Source of the DNA: Symsagittifera roscoffensis
Lineage: Eukaryota > Xenacoelomorpha > Acoela > Convolutidae
DNA length: 64,000 nucleotides
Assembly (NCBI RefSeq): GCF_963678635.1
Contig: NC_087064.1
Coordinates: 74,922,213-74,986,212, forward strand
Direction: 5' to 3'
The translations under genes and the position numbers were made by a program. The notes beneath the pieces are model-generated. The model was not told where the DNA came from. It ran no database searches and worked only from the letters and a program-made list of their open reading frames with translations. Below are positions 33,757-45,239 of this stretch, one piece after another; positions within the stretch are counted from its first letter, which is position 1; every line of letters begins with the position of its first letter.

Positions 33757-36312
33757 CTGCAAAAATAGGGTATTTTCAAACATCTTCGAGAAAACTCGGA
33801 CAATTTGAAGTCCCCTTCATTCCCTTAAGTACTTGGTAACGAACACCCAACCCTGTCAAGCATTAATCCAACGGTTAAACAGAAACCATTATTGAACCAA
33901 TAACTAACTTAGGATCAACCCCCCACTAAATAATCAACCGTAGATTTACCTTCCCAAGCACGTATTAACTATGAAAAATTAATCTGTACACAGGCGACGC
34001 GGAGCTTCGCAACACTTGCAATAGAACCAAAACAATGCGTTACAAGAAAGTGAATAGAAAATACGGAAGTCGGATTTTTTTGATAAATTAACTTAAAACA
34101 CTCGTTTGTTTGAAAAAACTCTATTACTGAGCGGCAACTTAGGCAAAATATGCTGATTGACCTTCTGTTCATCCGATTAACTGCTGTCACATTAAATTTT
34201 CAGATTAAAAGTTTATAAAATTTGAAAATTGGTCGTTATCCCATCTATTTGTGATTTCTGCTGAAAAATGGTATAAGTCGCTCATGTATGGGGAAATCCT
34301 ACTTTCCGTTCTTTTAATAGAACTCAATATCAGATTCGGCAGGGTAATTTTCAAGAGGTAACTTTTCCTTAATTAATACCTTTTTTTCGACCAAAAATAG
34401 TGCAACCGTTTATGTATGGAAGAAAAAAATTTCCAAAAAACGATCAGTCTGAAAAATTATGTCGAAAATTGTTTTTAAGTCATTACACTTTGTCTAGCTG
34501 TTTCTGCAGGGAAGTTTCCCACAGGCTGTGGTTTCAATTGATTCCATAACCACGGAGTTACTCATACAAGGAAGATTCCATATCAAATTTTTTCGATTGA
34601 ACTCCAAATCTCAGATTTGGCAAAGTAGTTTTTGAGAAAAAGAAATCCGCAAAATTGCAAAACGGTGTAAATTTCCTAAAAACAACAGACTTTTCCTAAG
34701 AACAAACAATTTTAAAACAAAAATTAGGGAGTCGCAGCTTCTGCGTGATAATTCTCGCCACCTTTTTCTTCGAGGGAGTCCTTCATCTCACTTTTTGAAT
34801 CAATAAGTTTCCAGAAAAGCGGTCCCAAAAAGGGTTTTCGTACATAAATATGGGCGTAGCAACTTATCCAGTATAATATTCCGAAAACTGTTATTTCAAT
34901 CAACCATTAATACTGAAATTGGCAGAGCAGTTTTTCAGAAAAGTCAAGATCCCAAAAACGGTCGAAGTTTCAAAAATTTTCCAGTGCAATTAGTTTTTCT
35001 TACGAAATAGGGCAAACTTACTATGCAGGGACGGTTGCTAAAACCGAAACTTAGTTTTCGATAAAATTAACAAAATTTCCAAAAACCGATCAAAAACTCC
35101 AATAAATTTGACAATTCTGAAAATCATAACTTACTTTCTTCAAAAATTGGGGCGTAACCGCTCACGCCGGGAGGATTCCTACAACCGATTGAAAGCTCAA
35201 ATCTACATACGAGAGGGCAGTTTCTGAGAAAAAAGGGAAGTTTCAAAAAAAAAATTGCGAAAATGTCAAAAGCTGCCTTTTTTGAGGCCTCAACTTTTTT
35301 CTTTTTAAATTAGGACGTAGCAACTTCGCCACTACCTGTTCTTTACCATGAACATGTAGCTGTTTTATAGATCCCGCTACCTCTTTTTTCCATTGAAACC
35401 TTAATTTCAGATGTGGCGCGGTAGTCAGTGAGAAAAAAAAATCCAAGAAAATCAGTCAGGCATTCCAAGTTGAAATTTTCGAACGCCTTTGAAGATGGAG
35501 TGAGGAAAAAAGAGACAATGAAAAAACGCATACAAAAAACGTGGAAGCCGGTCTTTTCGTTCATGCAAATTTTGTAAAATCAAATTAGTTGTCGAGATAA
35601 TCTAAAATTTCAGCAAAAAGTAAAAAATATTTTCCATAGTGTCTTAAAAAAATTACATGAAAACGAATCCCATACCATACATAAACGAATTCGCTAATTT
35701 ATTGTGTAGTCACTAAGGGAGAGGGATTTGCAAGACTGGGAAAACTACCAAATTATTATTCTTATTTCAGCTAGGAAAGAGTTTGCTAGACGGAAATTCA
35801 ACTGTATTCTGTTGTTTTCTCATGAAAACACCACTCGATAGGCAGCTAACTGGCCGTTTTGAAGTTCTTCCAAAATGGGATTTTCTTTGCTATGAGTTCT
35901 GTAAATAATAATCGAGTCTGTTCCCTTCTTGAAAACGAATTAATTATAACTATTATACGCAAAACTGTATTTTTAGCAACTGATAAATAGCCTCAGGATA
36001 TACGTTTTTGATTACGGCGTTTATGAATAAATCAGAAAAATTTCAAAAAATTTTTTTACCACGCTCCTTCGAAATGACCTGAGGCAGGTAAAATTTAGCT
36101 CAAAGGGTGTGCTAGAATTTAGTTCACAAATTTTATTTTAAAACAAAGCCAACAGACAGTTGGAACAGAATCAATGAACGCAATTAAACAGAAAAAAAAT
36201 ACCGATGTTTTTTTGAAAAAATGTCAACTTTCGAATTTCAAAGAAAAAAGCCTCCATTTTTCAGAAAAGCGTTTCAATGGAAGCCCGTTCTTCTAAATAG
36301 AAAGTATCTCAC
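33757..36312 (-). other. HDAC intron before the last exon
   Basis: Contains an R5 palindrome (inverted, about 33985-34030), a long inverted R3 array with its leader at the right (about 34230-35575) and part of an inverted R1 (about 36135-36260). No further exon recognised. Confidence 0.5.
34230..35575 (-). repeat. R3 element, inverted
   Basis: Minus-strand copy. Units carry the reverse complements of the TCGAAAACTACC-like and GGCTACGCCC-like cores. The leader (reverse complement of the CTCTTTTTTCCTCACTCC region) lies at the high-coordinate end, as expected for an inverted copy. Strongly diverged. Confidence 0.55.
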
Positions 36313-36626
36313 CGATTACTGGTTTGGTTGATTGGTGATTTTGATTGCTGCATTTGAGCAGGGGCGGTGATGGTGGGAGTTGCGTTGAACAATTGCTGTG
36401 ATGTAGTAGTTGGGTTCTGCTGCTGATGCTTACTACTGCTGGATTGTGATTGGCTAAGAGAGTCGGCTTGTGATTGGCTGATATGGAGTTGGTTGCGGGC
36501 AAAATGGACTAAATGTTGCGGCCATGGCCTCGGGGGAGGGCAGTGCCTCTAAACTAGTCTTCTTCACAAGAGGGGGGTGCAACAATCTCTGCATGAACGA
36601 ACTCTGTTGGTCACTGTAGCTACTGC
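36313..36626 (-). CDS. Class IIa HDAC, penultimate exon with apparent frameshift
   Basis: From an acceptor at 36627-36629 the exon reads SSYSDQQSSFMQRLLHPP, continues through SLEALPSPEAMAATFSPF and then meets a TAG in that frame. The other half is coherent in the next frame (a Gln/Ser-rich run including SQSQADSLSQSQSSSSKHQQ) and ends at a GTGAGA donor in phase 2, which fits the last exon. Removing one base, for instance in the TTTT run near 36516-36519, would join both halves and satisfy the phases at both ends. So this is either a real 1-base frameshift, an assembly error, or a mixture of alternative acceptors (for example an AG at about 36561). SPEAMAATFS sits where vertebrate class IIa tails have a similar Ala-Met-Ala motif. 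Confidence 0.5.
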
Positions 36627-37036
36627 CTATGCGCGCAAAAAACAATGTTAAGTGAAACTTAAAGTGATAGTTTTCTTATTTTCAAACTTTTCTTGTGTGA
36701 AATCTTGTTGGGATAATCAATTGGTCACACCTTTCGTGGAAGAACGTACTTCAAAACCAATTTGAAGTCACTAATTTAAACCTCTCAGAAATATGAACTT
36801 TCGATCTCCAATTGAAATATAGCCAATTTCCAATGAGTAATTCAATTTAAAATAACCAATTAATGAATGTGGATTAACCAGTCGACTCCAGACAAAATTG
36901 AACCAAAAATAATCAGACTATAAGACACAGCCGACAGTTACACAACTTTGATTGATATTTCAACGATTTCCGTGACTGTTAACTTAATTATCACAAAAGT
37001 GCTCAGTATTTTTGGCTGGCTGATAAGTCGGCTGGT

Positions 37037-37266
37037 TTATATACTTCCAAATATCTGACCTATTACGTCGCCAGCTGCAAACCCCTCCCCTGAATGTTCA
37101 CGCGTGGAACTGGTAGTGGGCGAAGAGATTGTGGATGCCCTTAACAGCTGGTACATGCATGCCACGACACAGTCAGTCAGGGAGTTCAGATCGAATCCGT
37201 CTTCGAGACATAGCAACACTTTCCCGTTCGACACGCTCAGCACCTGTTTCGTCATCCAGCCGAAAC
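37037..37266 (-). CDS. Class IIa HDAC, exon with end of deacetylase domain (altered active site)
   Basis: Begins after TGCTGTAG and encodes FGWMTKQVLSVSNGKVLLCL, then EDGFDLNSLTDCVVACMYQLL, aligning with the last helix and strand of the class IIa domain. The position of the catalytic Tyr (class I/IIb) or His (vertebrate class IIa), in the pattern Leu-Glu-Gly-Gly-Tyr/His, reads LEDGFD: the second Gly is Asp and the catalytic residue is Phe. Read straight through, the frame stops at TAA 37037-37039. Alternatively a donor after 37060 (phase 1) leads into the exon at 36626. Upstream phase (1 out, 2 in) is exact. Confidence 0.85.
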
Positions 37267-38463
37267 CTACAGCATCGGAAAAAAAAACAAGTTCATCGTT
37301 ATACACCAGAAAAGATTTTTTCGAGCAATAGCCCCCCCCCCCCCCTATTCCAAACACCAGGTTGGTGCGATGTATTTTTATGCTTCTAGTCTTGGGGCAT
37401 TATTCGAAAGAGCTTTGATAAACTTCAATTCAGACCTTCTGGAGTATAAAAATCGACCGAGGGTGCATAGAAGAAAAATGCCAAAACAACGTGAAAATCA
37501 ACATGACATCAGCTATTACTGTTATACCTTCGTCTCGGATTCAGAAAAAAGCCAGTGTATAAAGCGAAAACACTTTAATTATTTATGTTGAGAAAAAAAA
37601 TTAAGTATATATAATAATTAAAATTAATGGCAGAGTTAAAATTTACAAACAATCCAAATATCAAGGCGTTTCAATAAGTTGACAAATTGGTAACTTGGTG
37701 ACTCACGTTTGAGTTGCATGCAAGATCTGTATTTTCAAATAAATTTTGGTCCAGTTATGGAAAGTTTGTATATAAAAGATTGACATCGCATCGCCTTCGG
37801 TTAGTTTTCCTGTATCTTTTAACTGCGTTTAATTGATATTCAGTTTGATCCGTAAGTTCTGAAAAATCATATTTTCCAAAGCCGGCAATCTTCCGTCTAC
37901 AAGAACCGAAAATACTTCGGCTTTCTCTACCGACTTTAGTTTTAAAAAAATGAAATGTGTGTGTGTGTGGGGGGGGGGGGGACTGAAAAAGAGCCGCTTT
38001 GCTTGTGCAAAAAGATTATTTTTGATATTGAGAAAAAAACATGCATGAGTTTCATAGCCTAAGTTGAGCTTGTGCAAGATATTGGCCAAGATATCAAACT
38101 ATAAATGGAAACACCGTCAGATCTGGTGTAACGATACATTGCATTCCGGTAAAATAAACCACATGGGACGCAATTACCCCACTTAGCTGCTAATACGCAA
38201 AAATACATAGTTAAAATCTCTTATTTGGTTGGGCATCCTCCAATAAAAAGTGCTAACTGAATCAATAAGGCCATACTGGCAAGTAATTTCTAACAAACAT
38301 CTGCATTTTCTAGCCTTAATTTTATTGGGGGAGGGGATGAGGAAGTTTGTACGGTGTTCCATTGTGTTTTAAGCTATGAGTTCAGAACGAAATTGACTCG
38401 ATGCTCGAATAACAAAACAAAAGAAAAACGAGTATTAAATCAAATCAAGTATTGGGATCTCAC
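37267..38463 (-). other. HDAC intron
   Basis: About 1.2 kb with short poly-C and poly-G runs (about 37330-37345 and 37969-37981). No repeat family or additional exon recognised. Confidence 0.5.
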
Positions 38464-38800
38464 ATTCTGGAGTTATTATGTATCCGCCTAGCTTGCGCGA
38501 GTGACCTCTGGAAGCGTCGAAGCCGGCCGAGACCAGAACGATGTCCGGGTCAAAGTGCTGACATAAGGGTACGACTACTGCTCTAAATGCTGCCATGTAA
38601 TCCTCATCGGCCATCGGGACGTCCGGATGACTTGAGAACCCAACGTTGACTGTCTTCCCGAGTGCCTCCTTGGTTCCGGCGGATGTTGGGGATCCAGTTC
38701 CCGGAAAGAAAGATCCGTTGTCGAATCTGTGTACTGAGATGTAGAGTACATTGGGATCACTTTCGAAAACTTTCTCCGTGCCGATCCCGTGGTGAATATC
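38464..38800 (-). CDS. Class IIa HDAC, catalytic exon
   Basis: A 337-base exon from GTTATAG to a GTGAGA donor, phase 0 in and 1 out. It starts with DIHHGIGTEKVFESDPNVLY, continues with ISVHRFDNGSFFPGTGSP and ends after LVSAGFDASRGHSRKLGGY. The Asp and His of DIHH and the Asp of AGFDA are the three zinc ligands of classical HDACs, and all are present. The residue after HHG is Ile where vertebrate class IIa has Asn. An open frame in another phase across this exon is a shadow. Confidence 0.92.
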
Positions 38801-39050
38801 CTATAACACTCAAAAAGTTCGTTGAGAGTGCTTCCCATTTTTGAAGCTATGCTCCCAGGAAAAACAGTTTGCACTAGTTTTCTTTAAAATGTGATGAAAA
38901 CTTTGATTGTGAAATTAATGTTTCTCGAACTGTATTTTTGATTCGTTATCATCCACATACCGCAACTTATTAAAAACGTACATTGCTTACTTTAAATAGG
39001 CATTGCTTAAAAGTAACAAGTTCTTCAATTAAAAAAAAATAGTTCGACAA

Positions 39051-39487
39051 CAGGGGCGGATCTAGGATTTTCTCTAGGGAGTGGGCGGATTTTCAAAAAT
39101 TTTTTGAAATTTTGTCGACCTTTTTTTAGGTGTCGACCAAATTGGTTTTCCGAGCTCTCCCAAGCAGCAAGCATCACTAAAAAGTCCCTGTTTTGGCCAA
39201 CATTTCTGCGCCGCAGGCAAAATTTTGAAAAACAGTCCAAAAAGGCGTTTTTAGGCACTTTTTGGAAAAATTTTACCAAAAAATCACGTTTTTTTTCGGC
39301 GCGCGCTCCCCCCTTTAAAGAAGTATATATTGCCGCCGAAGGCACCTTTAGAAAAACTTTAGGGTCCTTCATCCAAAATTGGATATCTCAAAATAGTTCA
39401 AAGGGGGGACCCTTTGGGTCGGCAGGGGGTCGAATCCGTGGGGGGGGGGGGGGGGGGGCGTTTGCCTTCCCCCTAAATCCGCCCCTG
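39051..39487. mobile_element. hAT-type MITE with 8-bp target-site duplication
   Basis: A 437-bp element with terminal inverted repeats CAGGGGCGGATCTAGG (left) and CCTAAATCCGCCCCTG (right). CAGGGGCGGAT ends are typical of hAT-superfamily termini. Flanking 8-mers are TTCGACAA (39043-39050) and TTCGGCAA (39488-39495), one mismatch, as expected for hAT. There is no transposase. The interior includes a pure G run (about 39439-39458). Inserted in an HDAC intron. Confidence 0.85.
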
Positions 39488-39734
39488 TTCGGCAAGATGG
39501 TTTCGAAAACTTATTTGCATATAGTATTGGCTGCTGACATTTACGCTATATATGTCTATAGATGGGCAAAATTGCTCTGATGACAATCATAACTGCACAG
39601 AAAAGCACAGTTAAAAGAAAATGGCGTAAAGTTAGATAAAAACTTTTTGCGAAAAGAAGAAAATACTTCGGAACAATTAGTTCCCTCTGCTTTAATTCAT
39701 CAAAATTGAAAGCGGAGGACAAGCAAACATAGCA

Positions 39735-39865
39735 TACACATTGCAAACATAGCCAACAGACAGTTGGAAAGCTTAAAACAACAAGGACTTAAAAACAACA
39801 AAAACAGCAAAAAAATCCAACTTGAGCGTGTTGAAATTTTCTTACATTTTCCTTAAAAAATACTA
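39735..39865 (-). repeat. R1 fragment next to Helitron-like copy B
   Basis: Inverted R1 end with ATAGCCAACAGACAGTTGGA and a truncated TTGAGCGTG block. It stops at the CTAG terminus of the R4 element, consistent with R4 having inserted into R1. Confidence 0.5.
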
Positions 39866-39867
39866 GC

Positions 39868-41450
39868 GTGTAACGCAACCTCCGGTGCTGCTAAAAGCAA
39901 TTGAGCAGTAGCATTTGGACGCAAGATTTGCAACTCCTGAGAGTTCTCTGACAGCCCCCAACTACAGGGTTCGGAAATTCAAATTTTGAGAAACTTCACC
40001 TTAAGTTTTCTAATCTCGAAAACGACCAATATTTGAGCAGTCTTTTTTGATGGCAATATTCGCAATCTTTGAAAGCAGACAACTACAGGGTTGGGAATTT
40101 CACTTAAACGAATCACAAAAAATATCACATCTGGAAAACTAAAAATATTTGAGCAGTAATTTTTGGAGGAAAGATTGGCAACTCCTGATAGTGCTCTAAC
40201 AGTTCCATACTAAACGGTTGGAATTTCAAACGCTTTGAAAAAATCAGAAAAAATGTTCTATCTCGAAAACTTCAAGGATTTGAGCAGTCATATTTGAAGG
40301 CTAAATTCACAACTCCTGGGAGTAACCTAACAGAGCCTCACTATAGATATGGAAAATTCAAGCTTTGTGAAATTTTTTATACCTAAGTTTTCTGAAAATT
40401 TTTGAAAACATCCTAAAAAAACGTCATATCTCGAAAACTCCAAGAATTTGAGCAGCCATATTCAGAGGCTAGATTCGAAAACCCCTGAGAGTTCCCCCAC
40501 ATATTCCAATAACAGGATTGATATCTTCAAAGTTTTGGATCTTTTTAACATCTAAGTTTTTTTTTGAAAATTTCGGAGAAAATCATAAAAAACGTCATAT
40601 CTCGAAAACTATAAGGATTTGAGCAGTTATATTGAACGGCAAAATTCGGAAATCATGTGAGTACCCTGACAGACTCTCATAACAGAGATAATAATTTCAA
40701 ATTTTGCGAAATTTTTCATACCTAAGTTTTCTGAAAAATTTTGAAAAAAAAAATCCTTAAAAAACGTCATATCTCGAAAACTACAAGAATTTGAGCAGCC
40801 ATATTCAGAGGCAAGATTCGCAACCACCTGAGAGTGCCCTCACAGATTCCAATTAGAGGATTGAGATCTTCAAAATTTTGGAACTTTTGAATATTTAGGT
40901 TTTTTTGAAAACTCGCAACTCCTGAGAGTACCCTGACTGAGCCTCACTGCAGATATAGTAATTTCAAGTTTTGTGAATTTTTTAAAATCTAAGTTTTTGA
41001 AAATTTTTGAAAAAATCATAAAAAACGTCATATCTCGAAAACTACAAGGATTTGAGAAGTGAGAATTGGAGGCAAGATTCGCAACCCCTGAGAATACCCT
41101 GACAGCACCCAACAACAGGGTGAGAATTTCAAAAAAAGAGAAATTAATATTTCTAGAAATTTTTTAAAAATCTCGAAAATTGCCCATCTCGTAAACTAAA
41201 AGGATTTGGTTATTCATATATGGAGGCCAGAATCGCAAAACCTGGGAAAACTCTTACGATTTCCTACTACTGGTATGCTAATTTCAAATTTGATGAAATA
41301 AACACTATATCTAAACAGGAAAATCGAAAAAAACCTTAACCATTGCAATATACGACATAGCTTAAACGTGAAAAAATTCTTTTGTTAAACATGCAAAAAT
41401 AATACGTTGAAAAAGCTGAAACAAGGCGATATATTGAAGACCGCATTTAA
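39868..41450 (-). mobile_element. Helitron-like non-autonomous element (R4), copy B, inverted
   Basis: On the minus strand the 3' end is GCACCGGAGGTTGCGTTACA followed by CGCTAG and T, matching copy A. Interior tandem units are marked by CGTCATATCTCGAAAACT at about 40419, 40591, 40766 and 41027 (steps 172, 175 and 261) and by GATTTGAGCAG and CCTGAGAGTACCCTGACAG blocks. The other end shares CAATATACGACATAGCTTAA and GCATTTAAATAT with copy A. No helicase gene. About 1.6 kb against 1.2 kb for copy A; the difference is repeat number. Confidence 0.65.
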
Positions 41451-41599
41451 ATATATAACAGAAGGGATGAAAGTTAAAAAATTAGGCGACGGGTAGACAG
41501 ACAATCAAATTAATTAAAAAAGCAGGTATACAGACAGACAGACTTAATTTGGCCTCGAAAAAATACTAAAAAATTAATGACCTTGCGGAAAACTACTTG

Positions 41600-41812
41600 A
41601 AAAATTTTCTTAAGCATTGCAATATATGATATAGCTTAAACATGAAAAAATTCTTTCGTTAAACATGCAAAATTATTATGCTTTAACATGGGAGATAGCT
41701 GTCACTCGCATTTAAATATAATATAGATATAGAAGAAATATAGATATAGATATATAGATATATAGATATAGATATATAGATATATAGATATAGATATATA
41801 GATAGATAGATC
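41600..41812 (-). mobile_element. Truncated R4 end running into a TAGATA microsatellite
   Basis: Repeats only the 5'-end segment of R4 (GCAATATATGATATAGCTTAA, CATGAAAAAATTCTTTCG, GCATTTAAATATA) and then passes into about 90 bases of TATAGATA repeats (41720-41811). The full copies have TCTATCTATT or similar at this end, so the microsatellite may have grown from the element's own terminus. Confidence 0.5.
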
Positions 41813-42224
41813 ACGATCCTATTAGAGGTGCAAAATTTAAATCCCTACATTTTCGTAATACCGCTTTAATCAAAACGAAACTAGCCACAAAAAACCAAAC
41901 ACAAAAATAAAATATTGCTACAAAGTGAAAGTTAAACATATAAACGACTTTTATAGCAATATACGACTTTTATTTTCCGTTGACAATCTCGCAACACGTT
42001 TAAGTGACTAAGGCGCCAATTTGTTGATTATCTTGTTCAAATAAGGCATAAATCCCGGCCTACCTGATTTTTAAAACAATTATCACTGAGGAATTTTTTT
42101 GGGACTGTACTGTACCGGGTTGTTTCTGGTTCACTTTCATAGTTTTCTGGACTGTTTTGTATAGGACTGTGTAGTAAAAACACAGAATGAAATTTCTGAA
42201 AAAGTAAAGAACGCTTCAATTTTT

Positions 42225-42290
42225 AAAACAAAGGCGAAGCTGAGCTTCGCAAAACTTGCGATACAACAAGTATAGGACTAAAACAGCAAG
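42225..42290 (-). repeat. R5 palindromic repeat, inverted
   Basis: GGCGAAGCTGAGCTTCGC followed by AAAACTTGCGATACAACA is the reverse complement of the R5 core (GTATCGCAAGT, GCGAAGCTCNGCTTCGCC). Confidence 0.5.
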
Positions 42291-43615
42291 ACCTCCAGAA
42301 ACTATCAAAAAAGACTTCGAACGTAGCAATCGTTGAAGAAACGACTAGAATACCAAAAAGCGTGAAACTTCGGGTTTCGTTGAGGTTCTGAAAAAAAATT
42401 GGAATAAAAATTGTTGATTGCTACAAGGATTACTTGTGCGAAAAGTAGGACACCAAATTAGGGTAATAGTTTGTTTGTTGGTATTGGGTAATAGTTTGTA
42501 CGTTTTCACGCTTTCTTTTCCAAAGGACCACGTTTTTTTTTAATGTTTAAATACATTATATAGTTTCAAGTGGCATTGAATTTGAGCATTTAAAATTTCA
42601 AACTTGGGGAGAAGGACTTTAAGATCTCATAAACAATATCGGAAGTTTTCAGGAAACAAAATATTAGATAAATAGGAAACAGAATTAGAGCCGAAAGCCA
42701 ATTAGCTGAAAACTTACCAAAATTTTTTCGGCAAAACCGTATCCACGTGAGCCATATAAAACTATTTTACACAATTCGCAGACTAAAACGAGATATTAAC
42801 CGAAAGCCGAAAAATCATAATATCGATGTTAAAGCGTAATATCGATGTTTTATCACTATGCAAACAACTAGAGCTATCAAATTAAATGAAGATATTTTCA
42901 GATAAAACAAGCCCAGACAAAAGAAGCCAAATTAGCATCGAAACAAAACTTACTAAGCGAAAACAAAACATAAAACACCTCAGCAGAAACCCTTCATGCC
43001 GAATAAAAATTCTAAATAAAAAAGAAATATTTGAGTCTCCTTTCCCCTCAAAACACATACGTACACAAAAATGTTTTCGGTCACCAAACGACACAAACAG
43101 AGGCGGCTAAAAAAACCGAAACTGATTTACCCAAAAAAAGACAAAACAATTGAAAAAATAACGCAATTTTAACAAATCGAATTGGTAAAATAACAACCAA
43201 GGTAAAAAGATTCGATTCAACCAGATTTTTGAAATGCTGAAACACTTACAGCAATAACAGTGGAAATCGTTTACAGCAAAAACAAACAATTCTTAGATCC
43301 AGAAACTAAGCAGACAAAACATAGGCAGATAAATAATAGGCCGAAAATTTTTTGAACCGGAATATTATACTTTGCTTCTTCAATGACGAAACCCTTTAAA
43401 ATATGAAGTTTGATATTATTCGCCGGTGATCAGTGACAATTTAAAAAATTTGCATATTTCTGCCGCTTTTATATTCGGCCAATATTAATATCAAGTCCCT
43501 GGGAATATTTACTTTCTTTGAGATTTTTATGCTATCTTTCCAATTTTTAGAATACTGAAACCTGATTGGCTGATTTTTTCGGATATCAGCGAATCCACAC
43601 AGTCAATACACTTAT

Positions 43616-43725
43616 CCGCCAACACCTTGAACCGTTGGCCAACAAATAATCGATGCGGAAAACAGTATGCATCGATTGTTTTCCGCATCGAATGTTTGTT
43701 GGTCAACGATGCAAGCGGAGGCGGA
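43616..43725. repeat. Long hairpin / inverted repeat
   Basis: The left arm ends CCAACAAATAATCGATGCGG plus AAAACA. The right arm begins TGTTTTCCGCATCGAATG and continues TTTGTTGG. About 49-base arms (outer parts more diverged, CCGCC against GGCGG) surround the 12-base loop GTATGCATCGAT. The near-perfect inner 26 bp suggests recent origin or selection. Confidence 0.8.
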
Positions 43726-44274
43726 GCAATAAGCAATTTTTTACGAGGAGAACGGGTCCAAGAGCAGAAACACAAAAAAAAGGTTCACTTTTAGAGCCAA
43801 ATCGAGAAGAAAGTATTAGAATATATATATTTTAAATTCAATTACAAAGCTTAATGAAATTACTCAGTAATGCATAACTTATTCAGTTCCTGGGTATTAT
43901 TGACATTTCCAACATTTGTTCTGATCGATTAGCCCTTTAAAATCAATATTTGTCAGTTTTCTGCTCTTAGACCCTTTCTGCTCATTGACCACCGATCAAG
44001 CACACAACCAGCAACACAAAATCCGCGAAATAACAAACAACCCTCCACTAAAAGAGTAGTTTAGCAGCATAATACTGCGCATGGGTTAAAAGAAGCTCAC
44101 AAAATTTAGTCCAATTTTCTGGACTAATTGATGCGCGGTTTTAACAATTTATCTTCTTAAGTTGAAAGCGCAAGCGCGAACTATTTAAGCGTGCAGAATT
44201 ATACCGCTCTCAAAATTGTTCGAAAATGATTTGAGGCGACATATTTTCTTATACAACTCAAAAGAAAATGTAAA

Positions 44275-44910
44275 CAACCGAAAAAAAATTGTTGAAGATC
44301 GAAAATCAATTTTCGAAGAAACAAATATGTTTCAATTTCAAGACAATTTATGACTGACACTTTTTAATGAAATAAACACAAACTAAAAAAAAACGCTATC
44401 AATAAATAGCGTTTTATTTCGCCGGGAAATCTGGAAATATATCTAAGTGCATTCATCAAAACTTAGCCAACTGACAGTTGGAAAAGAGTAATGAACGCAA
44501 GGAAACTGAAAAAAATCGTTTTTTTTTTTCAAAAATCTTCAATTTCTTAATTTCGAAGAAAAAAATACATGGCCTTAAAGCTCTTTGAATTAGTAGAACA
44601 ATTTATGATGGACACTTTTTTGTTAAAAATAACCCAATTTGAGAACACTGGATCAATAGGTAAAACTTATATTTCGCTGGGAAATCTGATAATTAATTTC
44701 CATTTTCCAAATTAGAAGTCGATGACGTTTTTCGTGACCTTTATAAATTTGCTTTTCGATAGTGGAGTTTGACATCGTTTTAACAATTGAAATGCTCTAA
44801 ACTTAAAAATAAATCACACGTCAAACCGCGAAAAATCAAAGTTGAGCCTGAACAAATTTAAAGACTTTTCCTGAAAAAAAAAATCACCAAGACCTAAATA
44901 AAAGAAAATC
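44275..44910 (-). repeat. Two R1 copies, inverted
   Basis: A partial copy (about 44275-44450) abuts a nearly complete one (about 44460-44910) with TAGCCAACTGACAGTTGGAA, GGATCAATAGG, AGAAGTCGATGACG, GAGCCTGAACAAATTTAAAG and ATCACCAAGACCTA in inverted order. Confidence 0.6.
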
Positions 44911-45239
44911 ATTTCGTTTTTATAATCAAACACTTAATATTTTATATTGACTGTTCGGCGAAGAAAACAGTTCAATTTTTCTAGTGTATGGAATTTCCTT
45001 TGCCAAATTTTTAAATACCAATAAACGGGAAGTGTGAACACTCAGAGCTTTGCCTTGAACCGCAGTCTTATTTAATTCTATTTTTGTTTTTAAATCCCCA
45101 TTCTCTCGTCACAGGAAGCTGAATTACTTAACAAAAATGATAAGCTGCTCGAAGTCCCACAATCAAGTTGTTATCATTGTTGCTACATGGACATTCTCAA
45201 AATTAAAATAATAATTCAATTTGAAGTGAATCAACTCAC

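Larger units (their letters stand above)
38801..45239 (-). other. Large HDAC intron (about 6.4 kb)
   Basis: Lies between the exon ending Asp-Trp and the one starting Asp-Ile-His-His. It holds a hAT-type MITE (39051-39487), an R1 fragment (39735-39865), the inverted Helitron-like element (39868-41450), a truncated copy with a microsatellite (about 41600-41812), an R5 block (42225-42290), a long hairpin (43616-43725) and R1 copies (44275-44910). No exon missed as far as the domain alignment shows, since the flanking exons join without a gap. Confidence 0.65.

Noticed and set aside
38575..38874. 99-codon minus-strand frame across the HDAC catalytic exon
   Set aside because: It is out of phase with the clear deacetylase motifs (DIHH, AGFDA) that use another frame and proper splice sites.
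42886..43110. Lys/Asn/Ser-rich + strand frame of 74 codons with a minus-strand partner
   Set aside because: It lies in inverted repeat-derived intron sequence (the complement of T-rich R5/R1 flanks) and shows no domain.
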